From Okeania sp. SIO2C9 (GTDB lineage: Bacteria > Cyanobacteriota > Cyanobacteriia > Cyanobacteriales > Microcoleaceae), in the NCBI RefSeq assembly GCF_010672455.1, contig NZ_JAAHGO010000019.1, positions 18,640 to 82,639 of the forward strand: 64,000 nucleotides of DNA, in the 5' to 3' direction. Positions 36,371-45,598 of this stretch are shown here, piece after piece. A program made the position numbers and the translations under genes. Within the stretch, counting starts at the first letter, position 1. Each line of letters starts with the position of its first letter. The notes below the pieces were generated by a model that had not been told where the DNA came from, searched no databases, and worked only from the letters and a program-made list of their open reading frames with translations.

Positions 36371-37825
36371 ATGGCAAGAAAACGTAATGGTGCCACCTCA
36401 TATTCAGAAAGCAAGGTTAAAGTCGGTGTGTCTCTGACTCCCACTAGCGCTGAGAGGCTAAAGGACGTAGCAACTGAACTTGGTCTATCTAGGTCTGAGT
36501 TAATTGAGCGCATTGCTAGAGGAGACCTTGCAATTTTGAGAGAGGCGGCACAGATCAAAGCAAATCTGGACAATCAATCGGAGACAGTAAATAATGCTCT
36601 GAAGAAAAATGAAGTATCTGATGAAAAATTGGATATAGTAACAGTTCCAGAACCATTAGTTGACTCTGTAGAAACACAAAATCAGTTATCGGAAAGTTAT
36701 CAAACTTTACAACAAGAGTTGGCATCTCAGATGGCACAGATTAAACATTTGGAAGACCAAATGACGGGGATGGTGTCAAGAGAAAGTTATGAAACTTTAC
36801 AGCAGCAATTAGAAGAAGATAAAAAAGTAATCGTAGAGTCTCAAGCACAACTAGCTCAACTCAAACAACTAGAAGAGCAAGTAGCTTTGATGGTATCTCA
36901 GGAAAGTTATAAAACTCTCGAGCAAGAATCTCAAGCACAACTAGCTCAACTCAAGCAACTAGAAGAGCAAATTGCTTTGATGGTATCTAGGGAAGTATAT
37001 GATTCTTTGCAACACCAATCACAGGAGCAAATTGCTCAAGTTGAGCAACTGGAATCTCAGATAGCATCGATGCTGTCTCAGGAAGCTTATGAAATTATCC
37101 AACAAGAGTCACAAGAGCAAATAGCTCAATTAAAAGAGCAAATTGCTTCGATGGTATCTAGGGAAGTATATGATTCTTTGCAACACCAATCACAGGAGCA
37201 AACAGATCGACTAGGGACACTAGAATCTCAGCTCACCTCGATGGTGTCTAAGGAAGTTTATGAGAATCTTCAGCAAGAGTCACAGGAACAACAAACTAAA
37301 CTTCAAAAACTAGAATCTCAAATAGCTTCAATGGTATTGCGGGAAAGTTATGAGTCCTTGCAAAATCAGTCAGAAGAACAACAAGATAAGTTGCGAAATC
37401 TAGAAGCACAAATTACCACAATGGTTTCTAGAGAAGCTTATGAGACTTTACAGCGTCAGTCAGAAGAACAGCAAAATAAGTTGCAAAGTTTTGAACAACA
37501 GACTGATTTAATGGTGTCAAAAGAAAATCATGAAGCTTTGCAGCACCAGTTACAGGAGCAACTCAATAAGTTGCAATATCTTGAATCTATAATTGGTTCA
37601 ATGGTATCACAGGAAACTTATGAAGCTTTGGAAAAACAGTCAGAATTGCAGAAACAAATAATTACAGATTACCAAAATAAACTGACTAAATTGCAACAAG
37701 AATTTCACGTTCAAGTGGAGACAATACAGGCTTCAAGAAAGCAAATTTCTGAGTTACAAACTACATCTATGATGGCAGAAAATCACATTCTTAATAGATG
37801 GCAAAATCGTACTTTTTCTAGATAA
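36371..37825 (+). CDS. Ribbon-helix-helix-like N-terminus plus long repeat coiled coil, unknown
   Basis: 484 residues. Residues 1-60 look like a ribbon-helix-helix or CopG-like DNA-binding head (KVKVGVSLTPTSAERLKDVA, TELGLSRSELIERIARGDLA). Residues 110-440 contain ten copies of a 28-35-residue unit with consensus MVSREsYEtLQ followed by Gln/Glu/Leu-rich coiled coil (SQEQIAQLEQLESQIAS). Two units share over 50 identical bases (36976 onward and 37151 onward), so the array has been homogenised recently. The last 25 residues are basic. AAGGAG precedes the ATG. It may be a DNA-bound filament or spacer, but no function is claimed. Confidence 0.75.
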   Translation: MARKRNGATSYSESKVKVGVSLTPTSAERLKDVATELGLSRSELIERIARGDLAILREAAQIKANLDNQSETVNNALKKNEVSDEKLDIVTVPEPLVDSVETQNQLSESYQTLQQELASQMAQIKHLEDQMTGMVSRESYETLQQQLEEDKKVIVESQAQLAQLKQLEEQVALMVSQESYKTLEQESQAQLAQLKQLEEQIALMVSREVYDSLQHQSQEQIAQVEQLESQIASMLSQEAYEIIQQESQEQIAQLKEQIASMVSREVYDSLQHQSQEQTDRLGTLESQLTSMVSKEVYENLQQESQEQQTKLQKLESQIASMVLRESYESLQNQSEEQQDKLRNLEAQITTMVSREAYETLQRQSEEQQNKLQSFEQQTDLMVSKENHEALQHQLQEQLNKLQYLESIIGSMVSQETYEALEKQSELQKQIITDYQNKLTKLQQEFHVQVETIQASRKQISELQTTSMMAENHILNRWQNRTFSR

Positions 37826-37929
37826 AATCAAAGAAATATGATTCTTTTGATGAATTCCGAAATTTGAAATTTTCAGTTGGGAAAATTCAGAACAAATCAG
37901 GGAGAAGAAAGTAATTATTTATTTCCCAA

Positions 37930-38020
37930 GCGACAAATGCTCTCCGCTAATTGCTAATTGATGAATGTAGAGATTAAATCTTTGTATTCCACAAGGAAAA
38001 GCGGAGAGAACCTAAGTCGC
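37930..38020. other. Nested palindrome, possible structured RNA or relic element
   Basis: GCGAC...GTCGC outside, CTCTCCGCT...AGCGGAGAG inside, and a small AGATT/AATCT stem in the middle, about 91 bases. It lies downstream of the coiled-coil gene without a T-run, so it is not a simple terminator. Confidence 0.45.
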
Positions 38021-38068
38021 ATACATATATAATTGTTGATAACGACCGGGTATAGCAGAAGGAAGATT

Positions 38069-38160
38069 TTTTTAGTTATCTAGGAAAGAAGGAAAAATTT
38101 TGCTTTGTCTGAGCTTTAAGCTTTTGATATGTCCGCGTCCTTTCCTTCAACTTATATAAA
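38069..38160 (-). repeat. Dispersed repeat R3, inverted
   Basis: TTTTAGTTATCTAGGAAAG, AAGGAAAAATTTTGC, TGAGCTTTAAGCTTTTGAT and TCCTTTCCTTC. Reverse of 15801-15872. Confidence 0.7.
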
Positions 38161-38512
38161 TAGTGAAATATAGCGTTTTTATCTGGTGTGTGGAGAATAA
38201 GTGCTATGAAAAATGGAATAGGAAATAGGTATGGAGGGAATAGTAAAGGAGGGAAAAAACGATTCAATAGTATCAAGAATAGCAAACACAATAATATAAG
38301 GTAATAAATCAGCGCGCTTTTTTGATCAAAAAAACTTCAATCTATATTGACATCTCAAATCAAAAAACTATATTGAAAATTCAAAAAAAAGGTATCAAAA
38401 AATATATCTGATATTAAATACAGTTTGATCGACTAATTATCTAGATGCCTAAATTATATCTAGGCATAAATATTTACTTTCATTTTTGAATATTATTTTA
38501 GTAAAGTGATTT

Positions 38513-38746
38513 TTTTACCGAAAAATTGTGGGTATGCGCCTCCCCTTTTAAGGGGATAATAAGCGGTCGTTTGCGCAGCATGACCTAGGATGGGATGGCG
38601 CCATTCGGAGCGGCTCTGATAAGAGCGGGTCTCCTCGCCATATCCAATCGACTCCTGTGAAGAAAAATTTTCATGAATTTGTCAATCCTCTTCTTTTCAA
38701 GGAGAGGTAATTATTCATTATTCATTATTCATTATTAATTGTTGAA
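38513..38746 (+). repeat. Dispersed repeat R1, full copy containing the 21-bp repeat
   Basis: TTTTACCGAAAAATTGTGGG, CTCCCCTTTTAAGGGG, AAGCGGTCG, then the 21-bp insert, TGGGATGGCG, CCATATCCAATCGACTCC, GTCAATCCTCTTC, AAGGAGAGGTAATTATTC and ATTAATTGTTGAA. Nearly identical to 54774-55008 apart from the small insert after GCGGTCG. Confidence 0.9.
38570..38590 (+). repeat. 21-bp small dispersed repeat, copy 3, inside R1
   Basis: TTTGCGCAGCATGAC then CTAGGA, placed between GCGGTCG and TGGGATGG. The R1 copy at 36059-36262 shows the site without it. Confidence 0.9.
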
Positions 38747-39283
38747 AAGTAGCAAATATACAAATAATTTTTGTATACCTACTATAAATTTCCAGAAAAG
38801 GTTCTCAAACCCTTACCCCACTATTCCAACATTGGCATATTTGGAGATGTCTTCTGAGATAGTTCATTTTATATTTTAATGACAGTTTTACCAAAGCTTA
38901 ATTGTTGATAATTTCATACTTTCTAGCAATTCCCAAGAAGCGCGAGATACAAAATTAGTTTGTTGCGCGGGAGTAGGAAGTAGGGAGTAGTAATTCTGGC
39001 AGCAGGTAATAGAAAAGAAGAAAAACAACTATACCTTGGTAACTAGAGAAACTCTATATCCAAAGCCCAAATAAATTTTACGTTAACTATCATCACCAAA
39101 TATATATAGCAATCCAATTCCAGTTGCGGGTAAAAATATCGGGTGCATCTCAATGCGTGAATAAAGTCAAAAATTTATCGCTTTTAGGCAACAGCGGTCA
39201 GACCCCGCGTCGGCATCAGACGCAAGGGAATGCTGACCAAGAGAGGCAACAGGCAACAGGGAATATATAGGAAAAAAGTATTT

Positions 39284-39316
39284 TTTTGACATCCTCCCCG
39301 GCCTAAAGGCACGGGG
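39284..39316. mobile_element. Lone IS605-type end hairpin
   Basis: TTGACATCCTCCCCGG, then GGCACGGGGATTC: the stem CCCCG...CGGGG matches, in reverse, the right end of the IS605 element at 44581-44606. No tnpB follows. Confidence 0.6.
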
Positions 39317-39496
39317 ATTCCTACTGAGCCGTAGCTCCTCGGCGGGTTGACGCTTTGCTTCGCATAGCTGCCGCTAACACAGGGTGCTGCTTCCTTGGCG
39401 GTAGTCTAACGCTTCCCTCCACATCCGCGCACGAGTTTCCGAGTGCCCCCCGGCAACTAATAACACTGTACCACATATTCAATTCACTTGCCCATA

Positions 39497-39551
39497 AAAT
39501 AAAAAGTCGCCCTACAAGGGCGAGGCTTTAAACCCAATTTTTCGGTAAAAG
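39497..39551 (-). repeat. Dispersed repeat R1, partial
   Basis: Only the R1 end is present: GTCGCCCTACAAGGGCGAGG, TTTAAACCCAATTTTTCGG, TAAAA. Oriented as at cpeT but 137 bases before the proV ATG. Confidence 0.65.
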
Positions 39552-39687
39552 TTTCAGAGTTTTTATATATCCAGATATTTTTGAAAAAATATTTAGAATT
39601 GCTATAGTTATCTACAAAATCTTGGGAAAGTACTAAAATATAACTAATTAATTTCTGTTAACTTAGAATCAATAATTACATAAAAAT

Positions 39688-40863
39688 ATGCCACCCAAAA
39701 TAATTATAAAAAATCTAATCAAAATTTATGGCAAAAAACATCTTGCTGCTCTTAAGTTGTTTCGGGAAGGTAAAACAAGGGATTATATACTGCAATCCAC
39801 AGGTAATGTATTAGGATTGGCCGATATATCTCTTGAGATTAATCAAGGGGAAATATTTGTATTAATGGGGTTATCCGGTTCAGGAAAATCTACCCTGGCT
39901 CGATGTATTAATCGTTTGATTCATCCCACTAGCGGACATATTTATATTGATGATGAAGATGTTGCTCACGCTGATGAGACACGAATGCGAGAAATACGAC
40001 TGAATAAAGTCTCAATGGTATTTCAACGTTTTGGGTTGTTTCCTCATAAAACAGTCGCGGAAAATGTAGAGTATGGACTAAAGGTGCGGGGAGTTGAACG
40101 AATTAATCGTCGCCAGAAAGCACTAGAAACATTAGAAGTAGTGGGTTTAGATAAATGGGCAGATTATAAACCGACCTCTTTGAGTGGGGGAATGCAGCAA
40201 CGAGTTGGTTTGGCCCGTGCTTTAGCTACTGATGCAGAAATTTTATTAATGGACGAGGCTTTTAGTGCCCTTGACCCATTGACGAGGGGAGAGATGCAAG
40301 ATGAATTGTTGCGACTTCAGAAAGAATTACACAAAACTATTGTGTTTATTAGTCATGATATTCAAGAGGCTTTGAAACTGGGCGATCGTATTGCTGTTAT
40401 GAAAGCAGGTGCAATTGTTCAATTGGGGACACCAGAAGAATTACTCACTCAACCAAAAGATGACTATATTACTGCTTTTATCCAAGAGGTAAATCCTGCC
40501 CAATTTATTACGGTAGGTTCTATTATTAATAAGACTGGTTTTCTGAGGATAGGCCAAGATTCTGTTGGTTCTGGGCTGAAAAAAATGTTAGACCATAATC
40601 TCCAAGTTATGTATGTGCTCGATCAACACAATAAACCAGTTGGTTTGGTCAAAAAAGAACATCTAGAAACCAGTCTCAAACAGGAAAATGAAGATATTAT
40701 GGCGATTATAGAAACTGATTTTCCTATAATTGATGCTTCTGCTCATCTAGAAAATATTTTTCACCTTTACAAACAAGGATTTCCTGTGGCAGTAGTTGAT
40801 AGAGAAAAAGAGTTTAAAGGTATGGTAGAAGCTTCTGATGTAGTTACAAGTTTGGGGGGCTAG
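39688..40863 (+). CDS. proV: Glycine betaine/proline-type ABC transporter, ATP-binding protein with CBS domains
   Basis: 391 residues. Walker A GLSGSGKSTLAR (about 67-78), Q-loop VFQRFGLFPH, signature LSGGMQQRVGLARAL, Walker B ILLMDEAFSALDP and switch His in FISHDIQEAL. The N-terminal extension (FREGKTRDYILQSTGNVLG) and C-terminal CBS pair (about 275-388: MYVLDQHNKPVGLV, VAVVDREKEFKGMVEASDVV) are typical of ProV/OpuAA, which sense ionic strength and drive uptake of betaine-like osmolytes. Its permease/binding partner lies 4.7 kb further on the same strand (45599-47587), separated by other genes and repeats. The exact solute is not deducible. Confidence 0.92.
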   Translation: MPPKIIIKNLIKIYGKKHLAALKLFREGKTRDYILQSTGNVLGLADISLEINQGEIFVLMGLSGSGKSTLARCINRLIHPTSGHIYIDDEDVAHADETRMREIRLNKVSMVFQRFGLFPHKTVAENVEYGLKVRGVERINRRQKALETLEVVGLDKWADYKPTSLSGGMQQRVGLARALATDAEILLMDEAFSALDPLTRGEMQDELLRLQKELHKTIVFISHDIQEALKLGDRIAVMKAGAIVQLGTPEELLTQPKDDYITAFIQEVNPAQFITVGSIINKTGFLRIGQDSVGSGLKKMLDHNLQVMYVLDQHNKPVGLVKKEHLETSLKQENEDIMAIIETDFPIIDASAHLENIFHLYKQGFPVAVVDREKEFKGMVEASDVVTSLGG

Positions 40864-41606
40864 TAATACCATTTCTCAAAAACTTTTCTACATTTTGTTG
40901 AGTAGGTGAGTAGGGGAGTGGGGGAGTAGGGGAGAAGAAAAAATAAGAATAATGAATATTAAATTAGCTAAAATTAGCATAAAAGTGATTCGGCTTCTGC
41001 TAATTAGTTAATAACTGAAGTCTTTTGCAAGTATAGCACTAATGCATGGAAATTGGTATAACTGTTACCTATAATCTGGTATTATCTATAATAATCTCTA
41101 ATTAGGGCTTGCTGATTAAACATCAAAGCATTGACTGATATTGGTTGTAGCATTTTTTGATCTAAAAAAGAGTCAGCTTTTCAGTCGAAAAAGCTCAAAA
41201 AGCTTGTATTTTGGGAGGATTATGGCAGACAAATCAAGGGACAATTTTTCCGACTACCTCTTCTATAATTCCCATTTCTCCCCTCCTGGGAGGGGTTAGG
41301 GGTGGGTTGTCTCCTGTCTCCTGTCTCCTGTCTCCTACCCTCACCCATAAGACTAGTAAAGCGCAAACCCTAATTATCTATATTTATTTATGCTACTTGG
41401 ATTCAAAACTGAACTGCACCCTAATAACTAGCAAAAAACCTTACTGGCTAAATATGCAGGTATTGCAAGGCATACCTAGAGTTAGGGATTATGGCTAACT
41501 AGAAATATCCGCATACTACAATTTCCATAATCCTGAAAGTAAACTTAAATTTTCTATTGCTATGACACATTGATGCAAATAAAAATAAATTTGAATAGTT
41601 AAGATT
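40864..41606. other. Intergenic after proV
   Basis: 743 bases. It contains a GAGTAGGG-type heptamer tract (40900-40937) and MITE copy C (41105-41370). An open frame over the MITE is a by-product of its repeats and is not accepted. Confidence 0.5.
41105..41370 (-). mobile_element. MITE family 1, copy C (266 bp, inverted)
   Basis: GGGCTTGCTGATTAAA at the left and GCGCAAACCC at the right, flanked by TAATTA on both sides (41099-41104 and 41371-41376). The interior carries four CTGTCTC heptamers and CCTCCTGGGAGGGG like copies A and B, in reverse. No open frame of its own. Confidence 0.85.
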
Positions 41607-42614
41607 ATGAATCGTTTAAAATTTGGTGTGTTTTTACCAAAAAAAAATCATAACATTGACACCAATTTAGTCTATGCTCATTCTCCATTAACAAATAGAC
41701 TACCTAATCAAGAAATAGAAAAATTTCTAGGGTTGATTAGTGATAGCGGTGTATTTGAGCTGATCGAGATTCCTAATTTTAATGATGTGATTATTGTTAA
41801 CGCGAGCGTACTATATAAAGACACTAATTTAAGTAATTTAGATACATTCTTCTGGTATGGAGAGATAGGCAGGGAGAATGGAATATATTCCTTAGATGTT
41901 TTAAAAGCACTCTCCCAAACAACAAAAGTTATTCCTAATCCTTATAGTTATGAAGCTGGTTTGGATAAATACACATCACATATGCTTCTCAAGCGGAAAG
42001 GAATAAATGTTTCCGATTTAATTTTGCTATCTAGCAGTAATGTTCACCTCGCACAACCTATTTTAGAAGAATGGGGATGTGGACTATTAAAGCCAAGAAA
42101 GGGAGGATTTGGAAAAGGTGTAACGTTAATTAGTAGCTTTCCAATGCTACGTGACATTGTTGAATATGTTGACATGAAAAACTTTGAAAACACTGGAACA
42201 AGTTATAGTGGAGGCATACTACTAGAACGATACTATGAGAACAGTATTGATAAGTTTGTTAGCACAACTCTTATAGATGGAGAGATTATGTATGGATATC
42301 GCAAGCGGACTTCTAAGTTAGCAGATCTAGGAAATGGTTATCAAAAAATATATGATTTTAATGGAATTGGTGGTGAAGTAGATATATGTGAAGTATTGCC
42401 CGAACATGAAAAACAGGCATTACCAGCGAGTAATGTGCTTGGATCGGAGATTATCGGGTTTGATATGATTTGGCACAAAGATCGACCCATTATTGTTGAC
42501 GAAAATACCTTTCCTGGTCTTTATATCGATTTATTTAAACAACAAGGTATATCTCTAGCCCACAAAATGTATAATTTGATTCTAAAACATTCTGGCATCT
42601 CTCATGTCTATTGA
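41607..42614 (+). CDS. ATP-grasp family ligase, unknown substrate
   Basis: 335 residues. The nucleotide-binding region LLKPRKGGFGKGVTLI (about 153-168) and the C-terminal metal/ATP motif GFDMIWHKDRPIIVDENTFPG (about 285-306, resembling the RimK or D-Ala ligase end) support an ATP-grasp fold, i.e. carboxylate-amine or thiol ligation through an acyl phosphate. The N-terminal 110 residues are not recognised. Its stop overlaps the start of the methyltransferase gene by 11 bases, so the two formed a coupled pair. Sitting between the halves of an osmolyte transporter suggests, but does not prove, a role with a small betaine or amino-acid-like compound. Confidence 0.75.
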   Translation: MNRLKFGVFLPKKNHNIDTNLVYAHSPLTNRLPNQEIEKFLGLISDSGVFELIEIPNFNDVIIVNASVLYKDTNLSNLDTFFWYGEIGRENGIYSLDVLKALSQTTKVIPNPYSYEAGLDKYTSHMLLKRKGINVSDLILLSSSNVHLAQPILEEWGCGLLKPRKGGFGKGVTLISSFPMLRDIVEYVDMKNFENTGTSYSGGILLERYYENSIDKFVSTTLIDGEIMYGYRKRTSKLADLGNGYQKIYDFNGIGGEVDICEVLPEHEKQALPASNVLGSEIIGFDMIWHKDRPIIVDENTFPGLYIDLFKQQGISLAHKMYNLILKHSGISHVY

Positions 42615-43164
42615 GAAAAATACACATATTTCTGATACATGGACTCATAGTCAGGACTACAAAGATCGTTATCAACTACCAGAACAAATTTCTGAGGTGA
42701 TAGATTGCTTAAAACTAGCAGAAGTCTCCACTCTTTTATAGGTTGTGGAAATGGAGCTTTTGGTATAGCTGCTTCTATGCGGTTTCCTAACTCTCAGGTA
42801 TTAGCTGTCGATCCTCTTGAGTCAGCTGTTAAAGAATGTCAAAAGCGAGTATCCCAGGCGACACTAATGAATTTATTGGTAAAGCAAGCTCCGAGTGAAA
42901 ACCTTCCTTTTAAAGATTCTTGTATTGAACGTCTTTTAATGCGGAATGTCATTCATCATTTAGTAAATGTTGATATCGCATTAAAAGAAGCATCTCGTGT
43001 TCTTTCACCGAGTGGTCTAATGGTTATTGAAGCACCGTGTAACATTGGTGATGGAGTGTTGGGTAAGCTTATTAGTGAAATTTATTGGCTAATGGACAAT
43101 TCCCATAGAAGAACTTATCATCATCCAGAATTAATCTCTTCAATATTACCGAAAAGCGACGTTG

Positions 43165-44606
43165 AAGGCCCCCGTGTTTTAACCGGGGGATGAAAACAAG
43201 CGAGTCGCTTAGACTAGACAACTTTAGTTGTCCTGTGTTATTATTACCTACAATAACTGTTCGGTCTGCCCGTTTCAAATGTACTGTTGTCAGCAAGTTT
43301 TAGTAGGTAAAAATCCTGGATTAATTCCCATTTTAACATTCTTGTGCGAACAGTCTCACAAACTAACTAACATGGGCATATACTATGGTCGGCAATTATA
43401 TTTTAAAGCCAGGATTGGTATTGGCAAGTTTGACTTGGAAAAGGTCTATAAAAACAACTATCATTACAAAGTTTTATATTCTCAAGCAGCACAACAAACA
43501 TTGAGAACTGTAGCTGAATCATTTAGGTCTTATTATGGTCTTATTATTGCCTATAATGAAGGTAAAATCGAACACAGACCAAGGATTCCTAACTATAGAA
43601 AAAAAGGGGGAATGGCTACAGTAAGTTACCCTAAGCAAGCATTAAAACTTAAAGATAATCAAATTAGAATACCACTAGGGAATACCTGTAAACGCTGGTT
43701 TGGAGTAGATAGCTTTTTAATTCCAATGCCTAGTATAAGAGCATTCTCTACTCTTAAAGAACTGAGAATATTACCGAGAAACAGATGTTTTTATTGGGAA
43801 GCGTGTTTATGAAAGAGAAGTAATAGTTAAACCTCAATTAAATCAAGAAAATGTATTAGGAATTGACCATGGTTTAAATAATTGGTTGACCTGTGTATCC
43901 AATGTAAATACTAGCTTAATTGTAGATGGGAAACAGATTAAATCAATGAATCGTTGGTACAACAAACAAGTATCAACTATTAAAGAAAATCAACCGACTG
44001 GATTTTGGTCAAATAAACTAGCTGCCATTACAGAAAAGCGTAACCGCCAAATCCGTGATGGAATTAATAAAGCAGCCAGGATAGTGATTAATCATTGTTT
44101 AAAAAATCATATTGGTACAATTGTATTTGGCTGGAATAAAGGTCAGAAAAATCAAATAGAATTAGGAAAGAAAAGTAATTCAGAATTTGTACCAATTCCT
44201 ACAGCTAGACTGAAAAAAAGAATTGCTCAATTATGTGAAGAGTATGGGATTAGATTTATAGAAACTGAGGAAAGTTATACAAGTATTGCTTCATTTTTAG
44301 ATGGTGACAATCTACCTAATTATGGTGAGAAACCCAATAATTGGAAACCGTCAGGAAAGAGAATAAAGCGTGGTTTGTATAGAACAGGCAATAATTGGTG
44401 TATTAATGCAGACTGTAATGGGGCTGCAAATATAATCACAAAAGTAAGCAGAAAGCTAGGGTTAAACTTAAGCCGACTGTGTAGGGGCATTTTGACTTGT
44501 CCCCAAAGAATATATCTTTGGTCAGCTAAGAAGAAACGGAGCAACACGGATTTATCCTGTTGCGTAGTATCTGCTTAGAATCCCCGTGACTTAAGTCCGG
44601 GGAGTA
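43165..44606 (+). mobile_element. IS200/IS605-family element (about 1.44 kb) inserted in methyltransferase gene
   Basis: Left-end hairpin GCCCCCGTG...CCGGGGG (43168-43190) and right-end hairpin CCCCGTGACTTAAGTCCGGGG (44582-44602, subterminal). The methyltransferase frame rejoins across it (SDVE then VKEIRCYYS), so the borders are within a few bases. No target duplication, as expected for this family. It carries only a broken tnpB and no tnpA. Confidence 0.82.
43279..44578 (+). pseudogene. tnpB of the IS605 element, one frameshift
   Basis: The first part MYCCQQVLVGKNPGLIPILT, LCEQSHKLTNMGIYYGRQLY and YSQAAQQTLRTVAESFRSYY ends out of frame near 43760 at LKEL. The second frame continues EYYRETDVFIGKRVYEREV, then LGIDHGLNNWLTCVS (RuvC-I Asp), IGTIVFGWNKGQKNQIELGK, TEESYTSIASFLDGDNLP and NADCNGAANIITKV (RuvC-III). 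The start is set at the conserved MYxCQQV. It is a TnpB subgroup different from that at 29663 but the same as the relic at 25430. One frameshift only, so it was lost recently. Confidence 0.82.
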
Positions 44607-44924
44607 GTCAAAGAAATACGGTGTTACTACTCAGTCAATGATGCTATGGCAATGCTCATCACAAATGTCTTCCCAGGCTGTGTCACTCATAAATAAGCAT
44701 CACAAGGAAAACTAGCTGGGGCTAAAAGAAGCAAGTAGTGGACAGTGGGCGATAGAATTAAATTTTATGCGAATCATTGCTCAAAAAATTTGAGGTGTCA
44801 GAATCATAAAACCCAGATGGGTATTGGACTTGTAACTTGTTCAATAGATACCAAATGGCTTCTATAAGAAAACAAAAATCAAAATATAATTGACACTAAT
44901 GGTACTTAAACATTTTCTAGGATG

Positions 44925-45455
44925 TCAAAATACTGCCCAAAGTAAATTGATAAATTAGGGAAAAACACTATATCTAGTAAACAAAAACTATAACGTCTTA
45001 TATATGTAGCGTTGACAACTCAAAAAATCATCTGTTTTCAGAACTGATGCCAAAATACTGCCCAAAATAAATTGAAAAATTAGGGAAAAGCACTATATAT
45101 AGTAAAGAAAAACTATAACGTCTTATATATGTAGCCTTGACAACTCAAAAAATCATCTATTCTCACACAGAAAACTATCTGTTTTGAACACTGATGCCAA
45201 AATACTATCCAAAATAAATGGAGAAATTAGGGAAAAGCACTATATATAGTAAAGAAAAACTATAACGTCTTAGATATGTAGCGTTAACAACTCAAAAAAC
45301 CATCTGTTTTGAGCACTGATGCCAAAATACTATCCAAAATAAATGGAGAAATCAGGGAAAAACACTATATATAGTAAAGAAAAACTATAACGTCTTAGAT
45401 ATGTAGCGTTAACAACTCAAAAAACCATCTGTTTTGAGCACTGATGCCAAAATAT
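44925..45455 (+). repeat. Tandem array upstream of proWX, four units of about 125-146 bp
   Basis: The marker TAACGTCTTA occurs at 44991, 45117, 45263 and 45388. Each unit contains ATTAGGGAAAA, CACTATAT...AGTAAA, TATGTAGCGTTGACAACTCA, CATCTGTTTT and GATGCCAAAATACT. The third spacing is longer through a local 20-bp duplication. The last unit ends 140 bases before the proWX start. The stretch 44697-44925 holds nothing recognised. Confidence 0.9.
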
Positions 45456-45598
45456 TAATTTCGAGCCAGAGTAATATAAATATAAATTAAATAGCTTTCC
45501 AGAGACTATTTATCAAGCACTTTAGGAGGAAGATATCTGTAAGTCCCTGCTACCTAAAGATTTGAATAAAACCTAACACCAAAGGAGCCAATAATATA

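Larger units (their letters stand above)
38021..39687. other. Repeat-rich intergenic region before proV
   Basis: No credible gene in 1.7 kb. It holds R3 (38069-38160), R1 (38513-38746), an unusual GC-rich patch (39190-39250), a lone IS605 end hairpin (39284-39316) with GC-rich debris to 39460, and a partial R1 (39497-39551). The proV promoter should lie right of 39551. Confidence 0.6.
42604..44696 (+). pseudogene. SAM-dependent methyltransferase, frameshifted and split by an IS605 element
   Basis: It starts MSIEKNTHISDTWTHSQDY (ATG 42604) and reaches AEVSTLL before a stop. The frame shifts near 42739, where IGCGNGAFGIAASM resumes (class I motif I normally DIGCGNG). VLAVDPLESAVKECQ, LPFKDSCIERLLMRNVIHHL and ASRVLSPSGLMVIEAP follow. 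At ILPKSDVE (43165) it is broken by the IS. After the IS, VKEIRCYYSVNDAMAML and a stop at 44694 complete it. Substrate unknown; it was probably partner of the preceding ATP-grasp enzyme. Two independent lesions argue that it is dead. Confidence 0.8.

Noticed and set aside
38076-38291. Minus-strand open frame of 71 codons
   Set aside because: Phe/Leu-rich translation of AT-rich DNA overlapping an R3 repeat.
41211-41498. Plus-strand open frame of 95 codons
   Set aside because: Translation of MITE copy C and its heptamers.
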